48,154 nt of DNA from contig JAOUHD010000008.1 of the NCBI GenBank assembly GCA_029865345.1, forward strand, positions 1-48,154, written 5' to 3'. This stretch comes from Nitrospira sp. GTDB lineage: Bacteria; Nitrospirota; Nitrospiria; Nitrospirales; Nitrospiraceae. Positions 17,943 to 26,639 of this stretch are shown here, piece after piece. The first letter of the stretch is position 1, and every line of letters starts with the position of its first letter. The notes beneath the pieces are model-generated. The model worked only from the letters and a program-made list of their open reading frames with translations. It had not been told where the DNA came from and searched no databases. Position numbers and translations under genes: made by a program.

Positions 17943-19487
17943 ATGTTCAACACGTTGTATGGAAAGTTAGCGACCCTTCTCTTCGGGCTCTTTTGTGTGA
18001 TCGGCGCCGTGACCATTCTGCTCACATTCTTTGCCACCCAATTATACTTCCAAGAAGGCAGCCAGAAGCTGAACCGGACCTTAGCCGAGCGAATAGTGTC
18101 CGACAAGGTCCTAATGCAAGAGGGGCAAGCCAATGACGAAGTGCTTAAGGAAATCTTTCACGAGCTCATGGTGATCAATCCCAGTATTGAACTGTACCTG
18201 CTTGATCCTCAGGGCACCATTCTGACCTTTTCCGCTCCCCCTGAGAAGGTCAAACGACAGCACATCTCCCTTGTGCCGCTCCAGCGTTTCCTGTCTGGTG
18301 CCGAGGACTTCCCTATTCTTGGGGATGACCCACGTGATCTCACGCGTCAGAAGGTGTTTTCAGTTTTTCCGATTGAAACGTTGGGAGGTTCCATCGAAGG
18401 CTATCTGTACATCATCCTGGGCGGGGAAGAGTTTGATTCGGTTATGCAGATGCTTAAGGAGAGTTACATTCTCCGGTTGAGTATATGGACCGTCGGAGCC
18501 ATCCTGGCATTGACCCTCCTGGCCGGTCTGCTCTGTCTGAAACTCTTGACACGAAGACTCAACTCCCTGGCCTTGGCGCTGGACACCTTCAGGCGCGAGG
18601 AACTCTCAGCACAACCGGACGTCTCGTCTCATTCCGATGCTCGACCATCTCCCCTCAGCCGTGGCGATGATATTGACAAGCTGGAGACAACCTTTGCACA
18701 CATGGCTGAGCTCATTCATCATCAAGTTCACCAGTTGAAAGAGACCGATCAGTTGCGGCGAGAATTGGTTGCCAATGTCTCACATGATCTGCGCACCCCT
18801 GTCACAAGCCTCCAGGGCTATCTTGAGACCTTGCTGCTGAAGGAAGGCACGCTCTCGTCTCAAGAGCGACAGCGGTATCTGGAAATCGCCACGGCACAGA
18901 GCAAACGACTCGGAGAGCTGATTGCAGAACTATTTGAACTCGCCAAGTTGAATTCACAGGAAATGAAGCCTCGTATCGAGTCGTTTTCACTAAGTGAACT
19001 GGTGCAGGACGTCGTTCAAAAGTTTCGGTTGGTTGTTGAAGCCAAACAGATGATACTTCAGGCCAAGCTGGGTGAGGATCTCCCGTTTGTCTCGGCTGAT
19101 ATCGGACTGATCGAACGGGTACTCGAAAACCTGATCGAGAATGCTCTCAGATACACGCCGCAAGGGGGGCGGATCACGGTGATCCTGAACCGCATGGGCG
19201 AGAACATCATGACACGGGTCACGGATACCGGCTGCGGTATTCCACCGGAAGACCTGCCACATGTTTTTGACCGGTACTATCAAGTCGGGAAGAAACATCA
19301 AAGTCATGACAAAGGGGCCGGGCTTGGGCTCGCAATCACGAAGCGAATTCTAGAGCTGCACGGAAGCGCTATTGAGGTGCAGAGTGCCGTCAATCAAGGG
19401 ACGACCTTTTCCTTTCAACTCGTCGTTGCCCAGCCGAGCGTCCTGCCGGTTGCTACAGTAACAACAGAACACTCACCTCACAGGTAG
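17943..19487 (+). CDS. membrane sensor histidine kinase
   Basis: A 514-residue two-helix kinase. Helix 1 is about residues 10-35, an extracytoplasmic sensor region about 36-175, and helix 2 about 180-203 (TVGAILALTLLAGLLCLKLL), followed by a HAMP region, HisKA (H in LVANVSHDLRTPVTSLQGYL) and HATPase: N box LIENALRYTPQGG, G1 VTDTGCGIPPEDLPHVFDRY and G2 KGAGLGLAITKRI. It is paired with the upstream response regulator. The sensor domain is not a recognised ligand-binding family, so the signal is unknown. Confidence 0.93.
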   Translation: MFNTLYGKLATLLFGLFCVIGAVTILLTFFATQLYFQEGSQKLNRTLAERIVSDKVLMQEGQANDEVLKEIFHELMVINPSIELYLLDPQGTILTFSAPPEKVKRQHISLVPLQRFLSGAEDFPILGDDPRDLTRQKVFSVFPIETLGGSIEGYLYIILGGEEFDSVMQMLKESYILRLSIWTVGAILALTLLAGLLCLKLLTRRLNSLALALDTFRREELSAQPDVSSHSDARPSPLSRGDDIDKLETTFAHMAELIHHQVHQLKETDQLRRELVANVSHDLRTPVTSLQGYLETLLLKEGTLSSQERQRYLEIATAQSKRLGELIAELFELAKLNSQEMKPRIESFSLSELVQDVVQKFRLVVEAKQMILQAKLGEDLPFVSADIGLIERVLENLIENALRYTPQGGRITVILNRMGENIMTRVTDTGCGIPPEDLPHVFDRYYQVGKKHQSHDKGAGLGLAITKRILELHGSAIEVQSAVNQGTTFSFQLVVAQPSVLPVATVTTEHSPHR

Positions 19488-19610
19488 AGTTTCCGGTCAC
19501 ATATCACATCTTCCCGTCCTGGTCCTCTTCACTCACCTCACACGGACAAGCCGTGTTTTCTGATGAGCCATGATGTGATCCCACAGCCATGTGTCCAGAA
19601 AATGATCAGT

Positions 19611-19641
19611 CTGTGACGAAGACGTCATGATTTCGTGACAG
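19611..19641 (+). promoter_or_regulatory. putative PhoB/OmpR-type box before the ECF sigma gene
   Basis: TGTGAC (19612), CGTCAT (19623) and CGTGAC (19634) are phased by 11 bp. The whole is also an imperfect inverted repeat, CTGTGACGAA (19611-19620) against TTCGTGACAG (19632-19641) with one mismatch. It resembles the site at 15849 and lies about 140 bp before the sigma factor start, just downstream of the two-component genes. Confidence 0.4.
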
Positions 19642-19778
19642 TTCTTTGATCATTTCCTGCGAACATCCCGATGAGTCCATCGTGCTTTCACGGGTAAGGG
19701 CTGAATCGATTAGTTTCATCAGAACACTCTCGTATTGGAACACAAACGTCGAAGGCGACCGTAGAGTGGAGAATGGGC

Positions 19779-20471
19779 ATGAGTGCAAACGTGACAAGGG
19801 ATACAGGCTCGATTCCTCTTCCTGTATTAGCGGGGAACGCATCCCGCTTGATGAATGATGAGGATCGGCTTGTGTCACAACTGCGGGCAAGGGAGGAAGA
19901 AACATTTGAAGCCGTCGTCACCCACTACCAGGAAACGCTCATCCGAATGGCCATGCGCTATGTAGCCAATCGCGCAACGGCAGAGGAGGTCGTGCAGGAG
20001 ACCTGGATCGCGGTCATGATCGGGCTGAATCGGTTTGAAGGCCGGTCGTCCCTCCATGCGTGGATCTGTGCGATTCTCATCCACAAGGCGAAAGATCGAG
20101 GTGTTCGAGAGAAACGGCAGAAAGTCTTCTCAGACTTTAAATTGGAAGCCGATAACTGGAGTGGCGAAATCAACCTATCCTGGTTTCGTCCGTGCAAGGA
20201 GTGGCCAGGGCCTGCGGAATTCTCACAGCATCTTTGGGACGATCGAACGCCTGAGAAACTGTTGGCATCAAGGGAGGCTACAGCCTGCATGTGGCACGCG
20301 ATCGAGACCCTACCCCCACCTCAGAAGGAAGTCCTGATTTTGCGCGATGTGCAGGGCATACACACCAAAGAAGTGTGTCGGCAACTGAAGATTTCTGAAA
20401 CGAACTTCTATGTACGGTTACATCGTGCTCGGGAACGCGTGAAAGTGGCGGTCGAGGCTGCGCTGGGATGA
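19779..20471 (+). CDS. ECF-type sigma-70 factor
   Basis: A 230-residue sigma factor. Region 2 shows YVANRATAEEVVQETWIAVM and SSLHAWICAILIHKAKDRG; region 4 shows TLPPPQKEVLILRDVQGI and RQLKISETNFYVRLHRARER. The linker between regions 2 and 4 is longer than usual. ATG 19779 is chosen because GGAG (19768-19771) is 7 bp away; ATG 19773 is too close to it. No anti-sigma gene follows: the next gene is on the opposite strand. Targets are unknown. Confidence 0.88.
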   Translation: MSANVTRDTGSIPLPVLAGNASRLMNDEDRLVSQLRAREEETFEAVVTHYQETLIRMAMRYVANRATAEEVVQETWIAVMIGLNRFEGRSSLHAWICAILIHKAKDRGVREKRQKVFSDFKLEADNWSGEINLSWFRPCKEWPGPAEFSQHLWDDRTPEKLLASREATACMWHAIETLPPPQKEVLILRDVQGIHTKEVCRQLKISETNFYVRLHRARERVKVAVEAALG

Positions 20472-20745
20472 GATGAGGTCTAACCTCGGTCGTCAGCGTA
20501 GAGACCACACCTCGCTTGAAGAGAGCGAGTGGGATGACATCGCAGCCTGACTTGCATGGACAATGGGCAACACATACTGGTACGTACGATGGCGAAACAC
20601 GGAATCAGGGCATCGTGTCAACGACGGCGCTTCAGCCTCTATTATGATAATTGTGTCCAAGACTGTAAGAAATTGAACGGGTATCCGACCAATATTTGGA
20701 GACAGAGCAGCCCGCTTCAATCGAGGCGGGCGGCTCAGGGGTCGA
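20472..20745 (+). other. gap after the ECF sigma gene, no convincing gene
   Basis: This 274-base stretch holds only very short frames. One is a 25-codon frame (20473-20550) starting two bases after the sigma stop, the position where an anti-sigma gene often begins, but it has no zinc-finger or membrane features. A hairpin near 20711 lies at the far end. I see no further feature. Confidence 0.4.
20711..20730 (-). terminator. hairpin after the minus-strand gene
   Basis: CCCGCTTC and GAGGCGGG form an 8-bp stem (one T-G pair) around the loop AATC, 15 bases past the stop of the minus-strand gene at 20746. No strong T run follows on the minus strand, so terminator function is only likely. It may also end transcripts from the sigma gene. 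Confidence 0.45.
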
Positions 20746-21141
20746 TCATTGAATGGAGTTGGCGAAACGACCGTGGGTGATTTCAGCGCGTACGCGGTCC
20801 CCAACCTTCTTACTGCCGCGCAGTTGCTTGGTTTCACGGCTGATGTAAAGCTGGACCTGATTTCCGTCGTAGTCTTCGACCGTGTAGACATCGCCTTTGA
20901 TGTGCTTAAGCGTGCCACCGATTGTCTTCCATGCCGGACCCGGCTTATGGTCCGATCGATCAGTAGTGGAGAGGGAGGCTGTTTCTGGTGTTGATACCAT
21001 CACCTCTGCTGCGGCTGACGAATAGGCACCCGACTTTTTCCCATCCTTTGAGCCAGCGGTTGCCGTAAAAGGTGTCATCGTAAAGAGAATCCCTACGCCA
21101 CCAAGGATAACCGGAAGGATGTTTCTGCGAGCGATGTTCAT
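20746..21141 (-). CDS. exported protein with small beta-domain, unknown function
   Basis: A 131-residue protein read on the minus strand, starting at 21141 with AGGAGG upstream. The N-terminus has a signal peptide (ILPVILGGVGILFTMTPFTA, cleavage near TATAGS), then a low-complexity linker. The C-terminal domain of about 60 residues (IGGTLKHIKGDVYTVEDYDG, QVQLYISRETKQL and VGDRVRAEITHGRF) looks like an OB-fold-like beta-barrel. It is the only minus-strand gene here and is divergent from the radical SAM operon. Confidence 0.75.
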   Translation of the reverse strand: MNIARRNILPVILGGVGILFTMTPFTATAGSKDGKKSGAYSSAAAEVMVSTPETASLSTTDRSDHKPGPAWKTIGGTLKHIKGDVYTVEDYDGNQVQLYISRETKQLRGSKKVGDRVRAEITHGRFANSIQ

Positions 21142-21344
21142 CTTATACCTCCTGGTAGAAAGCCGTGAATGCTGAACCATTGTTCGCTCAGCAAGGGGTA
21201 TGCCGCTCGAGACTCGCAATACCCACAAGACTCTCAATAGGTTACGAAACAGGGCTGATTGAGCACATGAAATGATGAGAGGCCCAGAGAAAAAACGGCA
21301 AGTCACTGAGCAAAACTGCACGGCGACCATCACCTGGCTAGGTT

Positions 21345-22403
21345 ATGCTGATACACATTGAACGATCACAGCACCGCACAACTGGGCAAGTGGACGGACC
21401 GGCTACCGGGAAGAGCGAACGGTCGAGTCTCCACGAAGCTCTATGGGGCGGGTTGACGAACCTGGTTCTAAGGCGTCCGTTGTTGGCCGTGTTTCAAGTG
21501 AACCTTCGATGCAATTCTTCCTGTGGCTACTGCAACCTTCCGTTGAATGAAGGTCGGTATGAGATGTCACGAGAGGAGATCCGGACCGTCTTTGCCGGCC
21601 TCTACAAAGACGGTCTACGCTTTGTGTTCGTGCAGGGCGGTGAGCCGCTCTTGCGACGCGACTTGCCTGACATTCTTCAAGATTTAGTTGAGATAGGATT
21701 TCGCCTCACGCTGATTACGAACGGAACGAAGCTGACCTCGTGCCTCGTGCAGCAATTCGACAATCTCTCGGTGTCCCTCTCGATCAGCCTCGACACCCTG
21801 AATCGCAACACGTACGAACGTATCCGGGGTGCCGATCAACTTCCCGCGGTTCTTGCCGGTCTGGATCTTCTCCAGCGCTATCGCCGTCCAAAATTCCTCA
21901 CCTGTATCGTGAGCGAGATCAATCGGGATGAGGTGACCGACGTAGTTGCGTTTGCCAAGCAACGGGGTTTCTTGCCAGTCGTCGGTGCATACCATTGGGA
22001 TGTAGGACTATATGGCAAGCAGGATGAGACCTTGATGTATGACCGTCAACAAGCCAGGCTGGTCTTCCAACGATTGCTTGAGGAGGAGGCACTGCCTCCT
22101 GGCTATCTTCGGCAATATGCGAAGGACAATGTGGCATGGCTAGGTGGAGAAACTCTGAAGCCTTGCGATGCAGGACGGTATAGTATTGCGATCGATGCCT
22201 CCGGGAATGTCTCACCCTGTTTATCACTCCCAGAAGCTGGGAATCTGCTCCATTCGTCGCTCAGTGAGATACTTGAGGGGTTCGATCGACGAGCGATTCA
22301 GCATTGTTCCGATCAGTCGTCCTGTAACAGACTAGATGGGCGGGTCATCGGGTCAATCCTGCGACATCCCATCGCAGCCTGGCAAACACCAGTGACATGG
22401 TAA
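21345..22403 (+). CDS. radical SAM protein with C-terminal cysteine region
   Basis: A 352-residue radical SAM enzyme. The SAM-binding cluster motif CNSSCGYC (CxxxCxxC) is near residue 52, followed by FVQGGEPLLRRDL (the GGE motif) and TLITNGTKL. C-terminal cysteines in KPCDAGRYSIAIDASGNVSP followed by C, and in HCSDQSSCN, suggest a SPASM-like auxiliary cluster. Similar proteins modify peptides or cofactors (PqqE, NirJ); no substrate is apparent. It starts an overlapping operon with DUF547, ferritin-like and glycosyltransferase genes. Confidence 0.86.
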   Translation: MLIHIERSQHRTTGQVDGPATGKSERSSLHEALWGGLTNLVLRRPLLAVFQVNLRCNSSCGYCNLPLNEGRYEMSREEIRTVFAGLYKDGLRFVFVQGGEPLLRRDLPDILQDLVEIGFRLTLITNGTKLTSCLVQQFDNLSVSLSISLDTLNRNTYERIRGADQLPAVLAGLDLLQRYRRPKFLTCIVSEINRDEVTDVVAFAKQRGFLPVVGAYHWDVGLYGKQDETLMYDRQQARLVFQRLLEEEALPPGYLRQYAKDNVAWLGGETLKPCDAGRYSIAIDASGNVSPCLSLPEAGNLLHSSLSEILEGFDRRAIQHCSDQSSCNRLDGRVIGSILRHPIAAWQTPVTW

Positions 22404-22420
22404 GTCAAAAGAGGGTTGTG

Positions 22421-23215
22421 ATGAGGTGGATCCTGCTGAGTTTGGTCTTCCTGGTTGGAGGCTGTTCAACCGTTCCAACAACATTCACACCTGCCGAACC
22501 TATTCCAGCTGGTGAGTTTTCGCATAGACTGTTGAGCCGAGTATTGGAGACACATGTGAGTCAGGGCCTCGTCGATTATCCGGCGATTCAACTGGACGGT
22601 CGACTGCCGGCCTATCTTGCACAGGTCGACCGAGTAGATCCAAACGCGTTGGCTACGCGCAATGAACAGCTAGCCTTCTGGATCAATGCGTACAACGCCT
22701 TTGCCGTCAAAGGCATCCTCGATTATTATTCACCGGCGAGCTATGTCGGACGCTATCGCTATTTCATCGGGCGGGACTATCATGTCGGCGGGGAAACCAT
22801 CAATCTCTATGATCTCGAACGGCAGGTGCTAATCAAGCAGTTTCAGGAACCATTGATCCATTTTGCCATTGTGTGCGCCTCCGCCTCCTGTCCCAAGCTC
22901 CAGCCCTGGGCCTATGATCCGAATCAGCTCAACATCCAGTTGGATCGAGTCGCCAGGGACTTCATTAACGATCCCACGCGTAATCGCTTTGATCGAACGA
23001 AAAAGGTCGCGTCCCTCTCGATGATCTTTAAATGGTTTGAGAAAGACTTTACAAAAGCCGCCGGATCTGTTTTGTCCTACATCGCCCGCTATGTGAACGA
23101 TCATGATCTGATTCAAGACCTGATGCAATCAGACTATCGTGTCGAGTATCTCGACTACGACTGGAGCTTGAACGGCATTCCGCCAAAGGAGACGACTCAT
23201 GCTGGTCAGTCATGA
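22421..23215 (+). CDS. DUF547 lipoprotein
   Basis: A 264-residue predicted lipoprotein. The signal ILLSLVFLVGGC ends in a lipobox. The DUF547 core is clear: LVDYPAIQLDGRLPAYLAQV, NEQLAFWINAYNAFAVKGIL, DIE-like INLYDLERQVL and FAIVCASASCPKLQPWAYDP, with conserved Asn and Cys residues typical of the family. ATG 22421 sits 5 bp after GAGGG; the in-frame ATG 22397 overlaps the radical SAM gene and is possible. Function unknown. It overlaps the ferritin-like gene by 17 bp. Confidence 0.87.
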   Translation: MRWILLSLVFLVGGCSTVPTTFTPAEPIPAGEFSHRLLSRVLETHVSQGLVDYPAIQLDGRLPAYLAQVDRVDPNALATRNEQLAFWINAYNAFAVKGILDYYSPASYVGRYRYFIGRDYHVGGETINLYDLERQVLIKQFQEPLIHFAIVCASASCPKLQPWAYDPNQLNIQLDRVARDFINDPTRNRFDRTKKVASLSMIFKWFEKDFTKAAGSVLSYIARYVNDHDLIQDLMQSDYRVEYLDYDWSLNGIPPKETTHAGQS

Positions 23216-23834
23216 TGAGAGAGAGCCGATCGCCAGGCTGTTGACGTTCTTAGAGCACGGCGAACGGATGGCCCATGAGTGTGCCAAGGCTCAAGCCGCA
23301 CTGTCCAACGATTCTGAGACACGGCGATTTCTACTGAGCCAGGCCAAACAGGAAGCAATGCATGCACGGGTCTTTCAGGGAGCCATTGCCTGGCTTGCGC
23401 CTAAACACCTCCGTGATACGCCTGTTCTTCCCGCCTTAGAAGAGTATCGAAGGATGCTGAACGATGCGCTGGCTCGCCACAACCTCACGGAGACGTTCCT
23501 TGCCGAGCAAGTGGTCCTCGAAGGCTTGGGTGAAGCCGTCCTCACGCGTATCGAACAAGGCTTAGTGAAGCGGGCGGCACCGTTCGGACGGCTCCGCCGG
23601 ATTTTGCTTCACCAGGAAGAAGCTCATCATGGGTTTGGCCGGCGCCAGATCCAAGAAGCGATCGAGCGTGGCGAGACCGATGTGCCGGATCTCAGAAGAC
23701 GGGCGCAGCGGTACCTCGCGTTGACCGATGCCATGGTCTTCACGCTCTGCGACTTATTTGAGAGCATCGACGAAGATGCCACGGCTTGGGCGAACGATGT
23801 GCGAACATTCCTGCCGGACTGGTGTTCGGCATGA
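23199..23834 (+). CDS. ferritin-like di-iron protein
   Basis: A 211-residue all-helical protein with two ExxH motifs spaced as in di-iron carboxylate proteins (KQEAMHARVFQ near residue 53 and HQEEAHHGFGRR near 143), plus Glu in HGERMAHE and EQVVLEGLGEAVL. It probably binds two irons and may act as an oxidase/oxygenase or iron-handling protein. It overlaps the DUF547 gene by 17 bp and the next gene by an ATGA junction, so it works in that operon. Exact family not assigned. Confidence 0.77.
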   Translation: MLVSHDEREPIARLLTFLEHGERMAHECAKAQAALSNDSETRRFLLSQAKQEAMHARVFQGAIAWLAPKHLRDTPVLPALEEYRRMLNDALARHNLTETFLAEQVVLEGLGEAVLTRIEQGLVKRAAPFGRLRRILLHQEEAHHGFGRRQIQEAIERGETDVPDLRRRAQRYLALTDAMVFTLCDLFESIDEDATAWANDVRTFLPDWCSA

Positions 23835-24535
23835 TCAGCGTCATCATGCCTACCTACAACGAAGAGAAGGTGTTACCAGGCACGCTGCAAGCGCTGTTCG
23901 CGCAACCAGGCAAATTCGAGGCGATCGTGGTGGACGGCGGCAGCACCGACCGGACCTGCGCAATCGTCGAAGAGTTCGCACGCAGTCCTCAGCCCTCAGC
24001 CCTCGGCGCTGTTCGTCTTCTCACTGCACCGAAGGGTCGCGCCTCCCAGATGAATGCTGGCGCCAAGCAGGCAAGGGGGGAGTGGCTGCTCTTTCTCCAT
24101 GCCGATACGGTGCTGCCGAACGGTGCCATCCAACGGCTCAATGACATGGAGCACGATCAGACGATTCAAGCCGGCGGCTTCATGCACCAGTTCTCCGGCG
24201 ATGACTGGCGTCTGCATCTCATTTCGTTCCTGGACAATTTCCGTTGCACTCGCAGCCGCATCATCTACGGCGATCAAGCCCTGTTTATTCGTCGATCACT
24301 CTTCGCCAGGCTGGGCGGGTTTCCCAACCAGCCAATTCTTGAGGACGTCGCCTTCTGTGAAAAGGTGATCAAAGAAACGAACCCCATGCTCTTATTTCCA
24401 CCCGTCATTACGGATGCCCGAAAGTTTCTACGAATGGGGGTCTGGAAAAGCTTTATCCGCGTGCTCCTTATTATCCTTCACGTTGAATATCGACTTCCGG
24501 TATTGCCACGCGCCTTCTTTCAAGATATTCGTTGA
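23831..24535 (+). CDS. family 2 glycosyltransferase, TIGR04283-like
   Basis: A 234-residue GT-A glycosyltransferase: ISVIMPTYNEEKVLPGTLQA, IVVDGGSTDRTCAIVEEFAR, APKGRASQMNAGAKQARGEW and LLFLHADTVLP (metal-binding Asp). This pattern fits the TIGR04283 group, which is found near radical SAM genes and annotated with arsenosugar biosynthesis. No ArsM or ArsS is seen nearby, so that pathway is not assumed. ATG 23831 begins directly with the fold and overlaps the preceding stop. Confidence 0.87.
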   Translation: MISVIMPTYNEEKVLPGTLQALFAQPGKFEAIVVDGGSTDRTCAIVEEFARSPQPSALGAVRLLTAPKGRASQMNAGAKQARGEWLLFLHADTVLPNGAIQRLNDMEHDQTIQAGGFMHQFSGDDWRLHLISFLDNFRCTRSRIIYGDQALFIRRSLFARLGGFPNQPILEDVAFCEKVIKETNPMLLFPPVITDARKFLRMGVWKSFIRVLLIILHVEYRLPVLPRAFFQDIR

Positions 24536-24588
24536 ATATTCCTCAACATCATCTTGTTGCAATTTTCCCTTGAAATTTTCTGTTACTC

Positions 24589-24617
24589 GTTTACATTGTA
24601 CTTGCCGATTCGTCTAA
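24589..24617 (+). promoter_or_regulatory. ECF-type promoter GTTTAC-N16-CGTCTAA (site 1)
   Basis: GTTTAC at 24589-24594 and CGTCTAA at 24611-24617 with a 16-base spacer. It is identical in both boxes and spacing to sites at 26640 and 31144. It lies about 115 bp before the cupredoxin/propeller gene. CGTC-type -10 elements with 16-base spacing are usual for ECF sigma factors. Confidence 0.7.
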
Positions 24618-24733
24618 CCGCAGTGGCCAACTTGCACCGCGCCGGTCCTGGTCAAGACGGAGGCCATGACCTCCGACGCTGCAAAGTTCGGTAAGCAGTC
24701 CTTTTACATTTCACATCATCACGGGAGGCAGGC

Positions 24734-26555
24734 ATGAGAAGACGTGTCCGTTTAGGTGTGTCTGTATGGTTAGCTGGGTTTTTCGCATTTGCTGCATTGA
24801 GTCCTATGGCGAGTACCGTCCAGGCGGACGGTCCACGTGTCACGTTTGAAATTACTGACGAGCCTGGCGCCTGGTTTAGAAATGCAGCAGGGCCGGTTGC
24901 AGGTTTTGGTTCGCTCGCGGTGGCAACGCCGGGAACCGAAGTCGTATTCACCGGGAAATCCAACACGGTACACACGCGCACCAGCCTGATCTTCCCGACC
25001 GGCGCCATCAATATGCCGTTTGATACGCCCCCGCGTAAAGGGTCGGACGATGTCGTTCTGCACACACCTGGCCTGTATGTTTTTACCTGCAAGATTCATC
25101 CATACATGTTCGGAGCTGTGATTGTCGACGATCCAAGTACAACGGGTCTGGATCTAGGCGAGAATATTTCGCTCGTCAATGGGATCACCGTTCCAACGAG
25201 CAGTGACCTCGCGACGCGGTTACTCCGCACATTCTTTATTGCCACGCATCCTGCGAATTGGGAAGACTATGCCGCGCCTGGGCCCTGGCATATCACCTAT
25301 CCGAGCGTGGATGTCCGTATCACTGGCGGAGCCGTGGCTAATCTCGATGCGGTCTTGAGCGCTCGTTACGGCAATGACCTTCCCAAGGCGGCTCTTTTCA
25401 ACCCAGCGACGCAGGCAATCGGTGAAATCTGGGTCGACACGCAGTTTGAAAAGACCCGTGGGAAGAGTAAGCCGGGGACGGCGACAGCCGTGAGCGGCCA
25501 AACCTGGCAACCGACCCGCAAGGTGGCATTGCCACAGATCAACATGAACAATCCCCACAATATGTGGACGGATCGGAACCAGAACCTGATCTATCAGACT
25601 CAGTGGTTCGACAGTAAGCTGACGGTCTTTAATCGGACGACCGGGGCGTTCTTGAACAATATTTCAGTTGGTGAGTCGCCTTCCCACGTGATGACACGGG
25701 TCGATACCGATCAGGTGCATGTGGCGTTGAATGGCTCACCGAATAACGATTCGGTGGTGGAACTCGCCCCAATGGCAAATGGCGTGCAGCGTCGCATCAA
25801 TATCGGACGCGGGGCACCCCACGCCCACTGGATGAGCCATGACGGCAAGAAGATGGTCACACCGAATGCCTTCTCATCCGATAGCACACAGTACAACTTT
25901 GCGAATGATTCCATCGATGCTATCTTGCCTGCCGGCGCCTTGCCGATTGCCACCGGCATGACCCCAGACTCGAAAAAAAACCTACGTAGCGAGTCTGCTC
26001 AATAGCACGATTACAGTGATCGACACGCAGGCGAAGGTCGTGACGAAGACGATCAACCTGCTCGAAAATTACAATGCCATTACTGGGGTAATTACAGGCC
26101 CAGTTGGTGCGTTACCGATTCAAACGCCGGTCAGTCCGAACGGGAAGAATATGGTCACAGCCAACACGCTCACGGCCACGATTACGGTCGTCGATCCAGT
26201 CACCGATACAGTCGTGGCGATGTTGCCCTGCGATCCAGGCTGCCATGGCGTACAGTATGGTGCCAAGCGGGGGGGCGGGTACTACGCCTATGTGTCGAGC
26301 AAGTTCTCAAACAGCTTGATCGTGGTTGATCCGGACCCAAACAACGATGGCAATCCGGCTGATGCCGCGATCGTCGGAAGGATCTTGCTGACCGCAGCAG
26401 CGAGGACGGCATCGGATGACACCGTCACCGGCAACCGCGGCATGGGCGGCCAAGGGCTGCTGACCATTCCAGTTGTCTACAACGGGTGGGTCCAGAATCT
26501 TCCTCAGACCTGGAAAGATCTGTTGACTCCTGCTCAGCGCAATCCAATCCAGTAA
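24734..26555 (+). pseudogene. cupredoxin plus YVTN beta-propeller protein, split by a frameshift
   Basis: Signal peptide (cleavage near VQADG), a cupredoxin domain (about 32-135) with likely type 1 copper ligands H80, C119, H122 and M125 (FTCKIHPYM), a middle region, then a propeller with histidines near blade starts (H275, H318, H363, H365). The first frame stops at 26005. An A8 run (25973-25980) has one base too many: with A7 the product reads DSKKTYVASLLNSTITVID, a proper propeller repeat, and runs on to 26555 (about 606 residues). This may be a real mutation, a sequencing error or a slippage site. The RBS GGGAGG precedes ATG 24734. The role is unknown; possibly a periplasmic copper redox protein. 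Confidence 0.75.
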
Positions 26556-26561
26556 CAGATC

Positions 26562-26602
26562 GTGCCAGCCCAGCCTGAGCTTCGCTCAGGCTGGGCTGGC
26601 AC
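26562..26602 (+). terminator. strong hairpin after the cupredoxin/propeller gene
   Basis: A perfect 19-bp inverted repeat (26562-26580 and 26584-26602) around TTC starts 6 bases after the stop codon. No T run follows, so it is either a T-less terminator or an mRNA 3'-end stabiliser. It separates this gene from the next ECF-type promoter at 26640. Confidence 0.6.
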
Positions 26603-26639
26603 CCCTACCTTCGCAGGACCAAACCTTCCCAAGTCACCT

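Noticed and set aside
25973..25985. Programmed -1 frameshift at A AAA AAC
   Set aside because: The heptamer is there, but the downstream propeller frame needs +1 (or loss of one A), not -1, so the classical slippery-site explanation does not fit.
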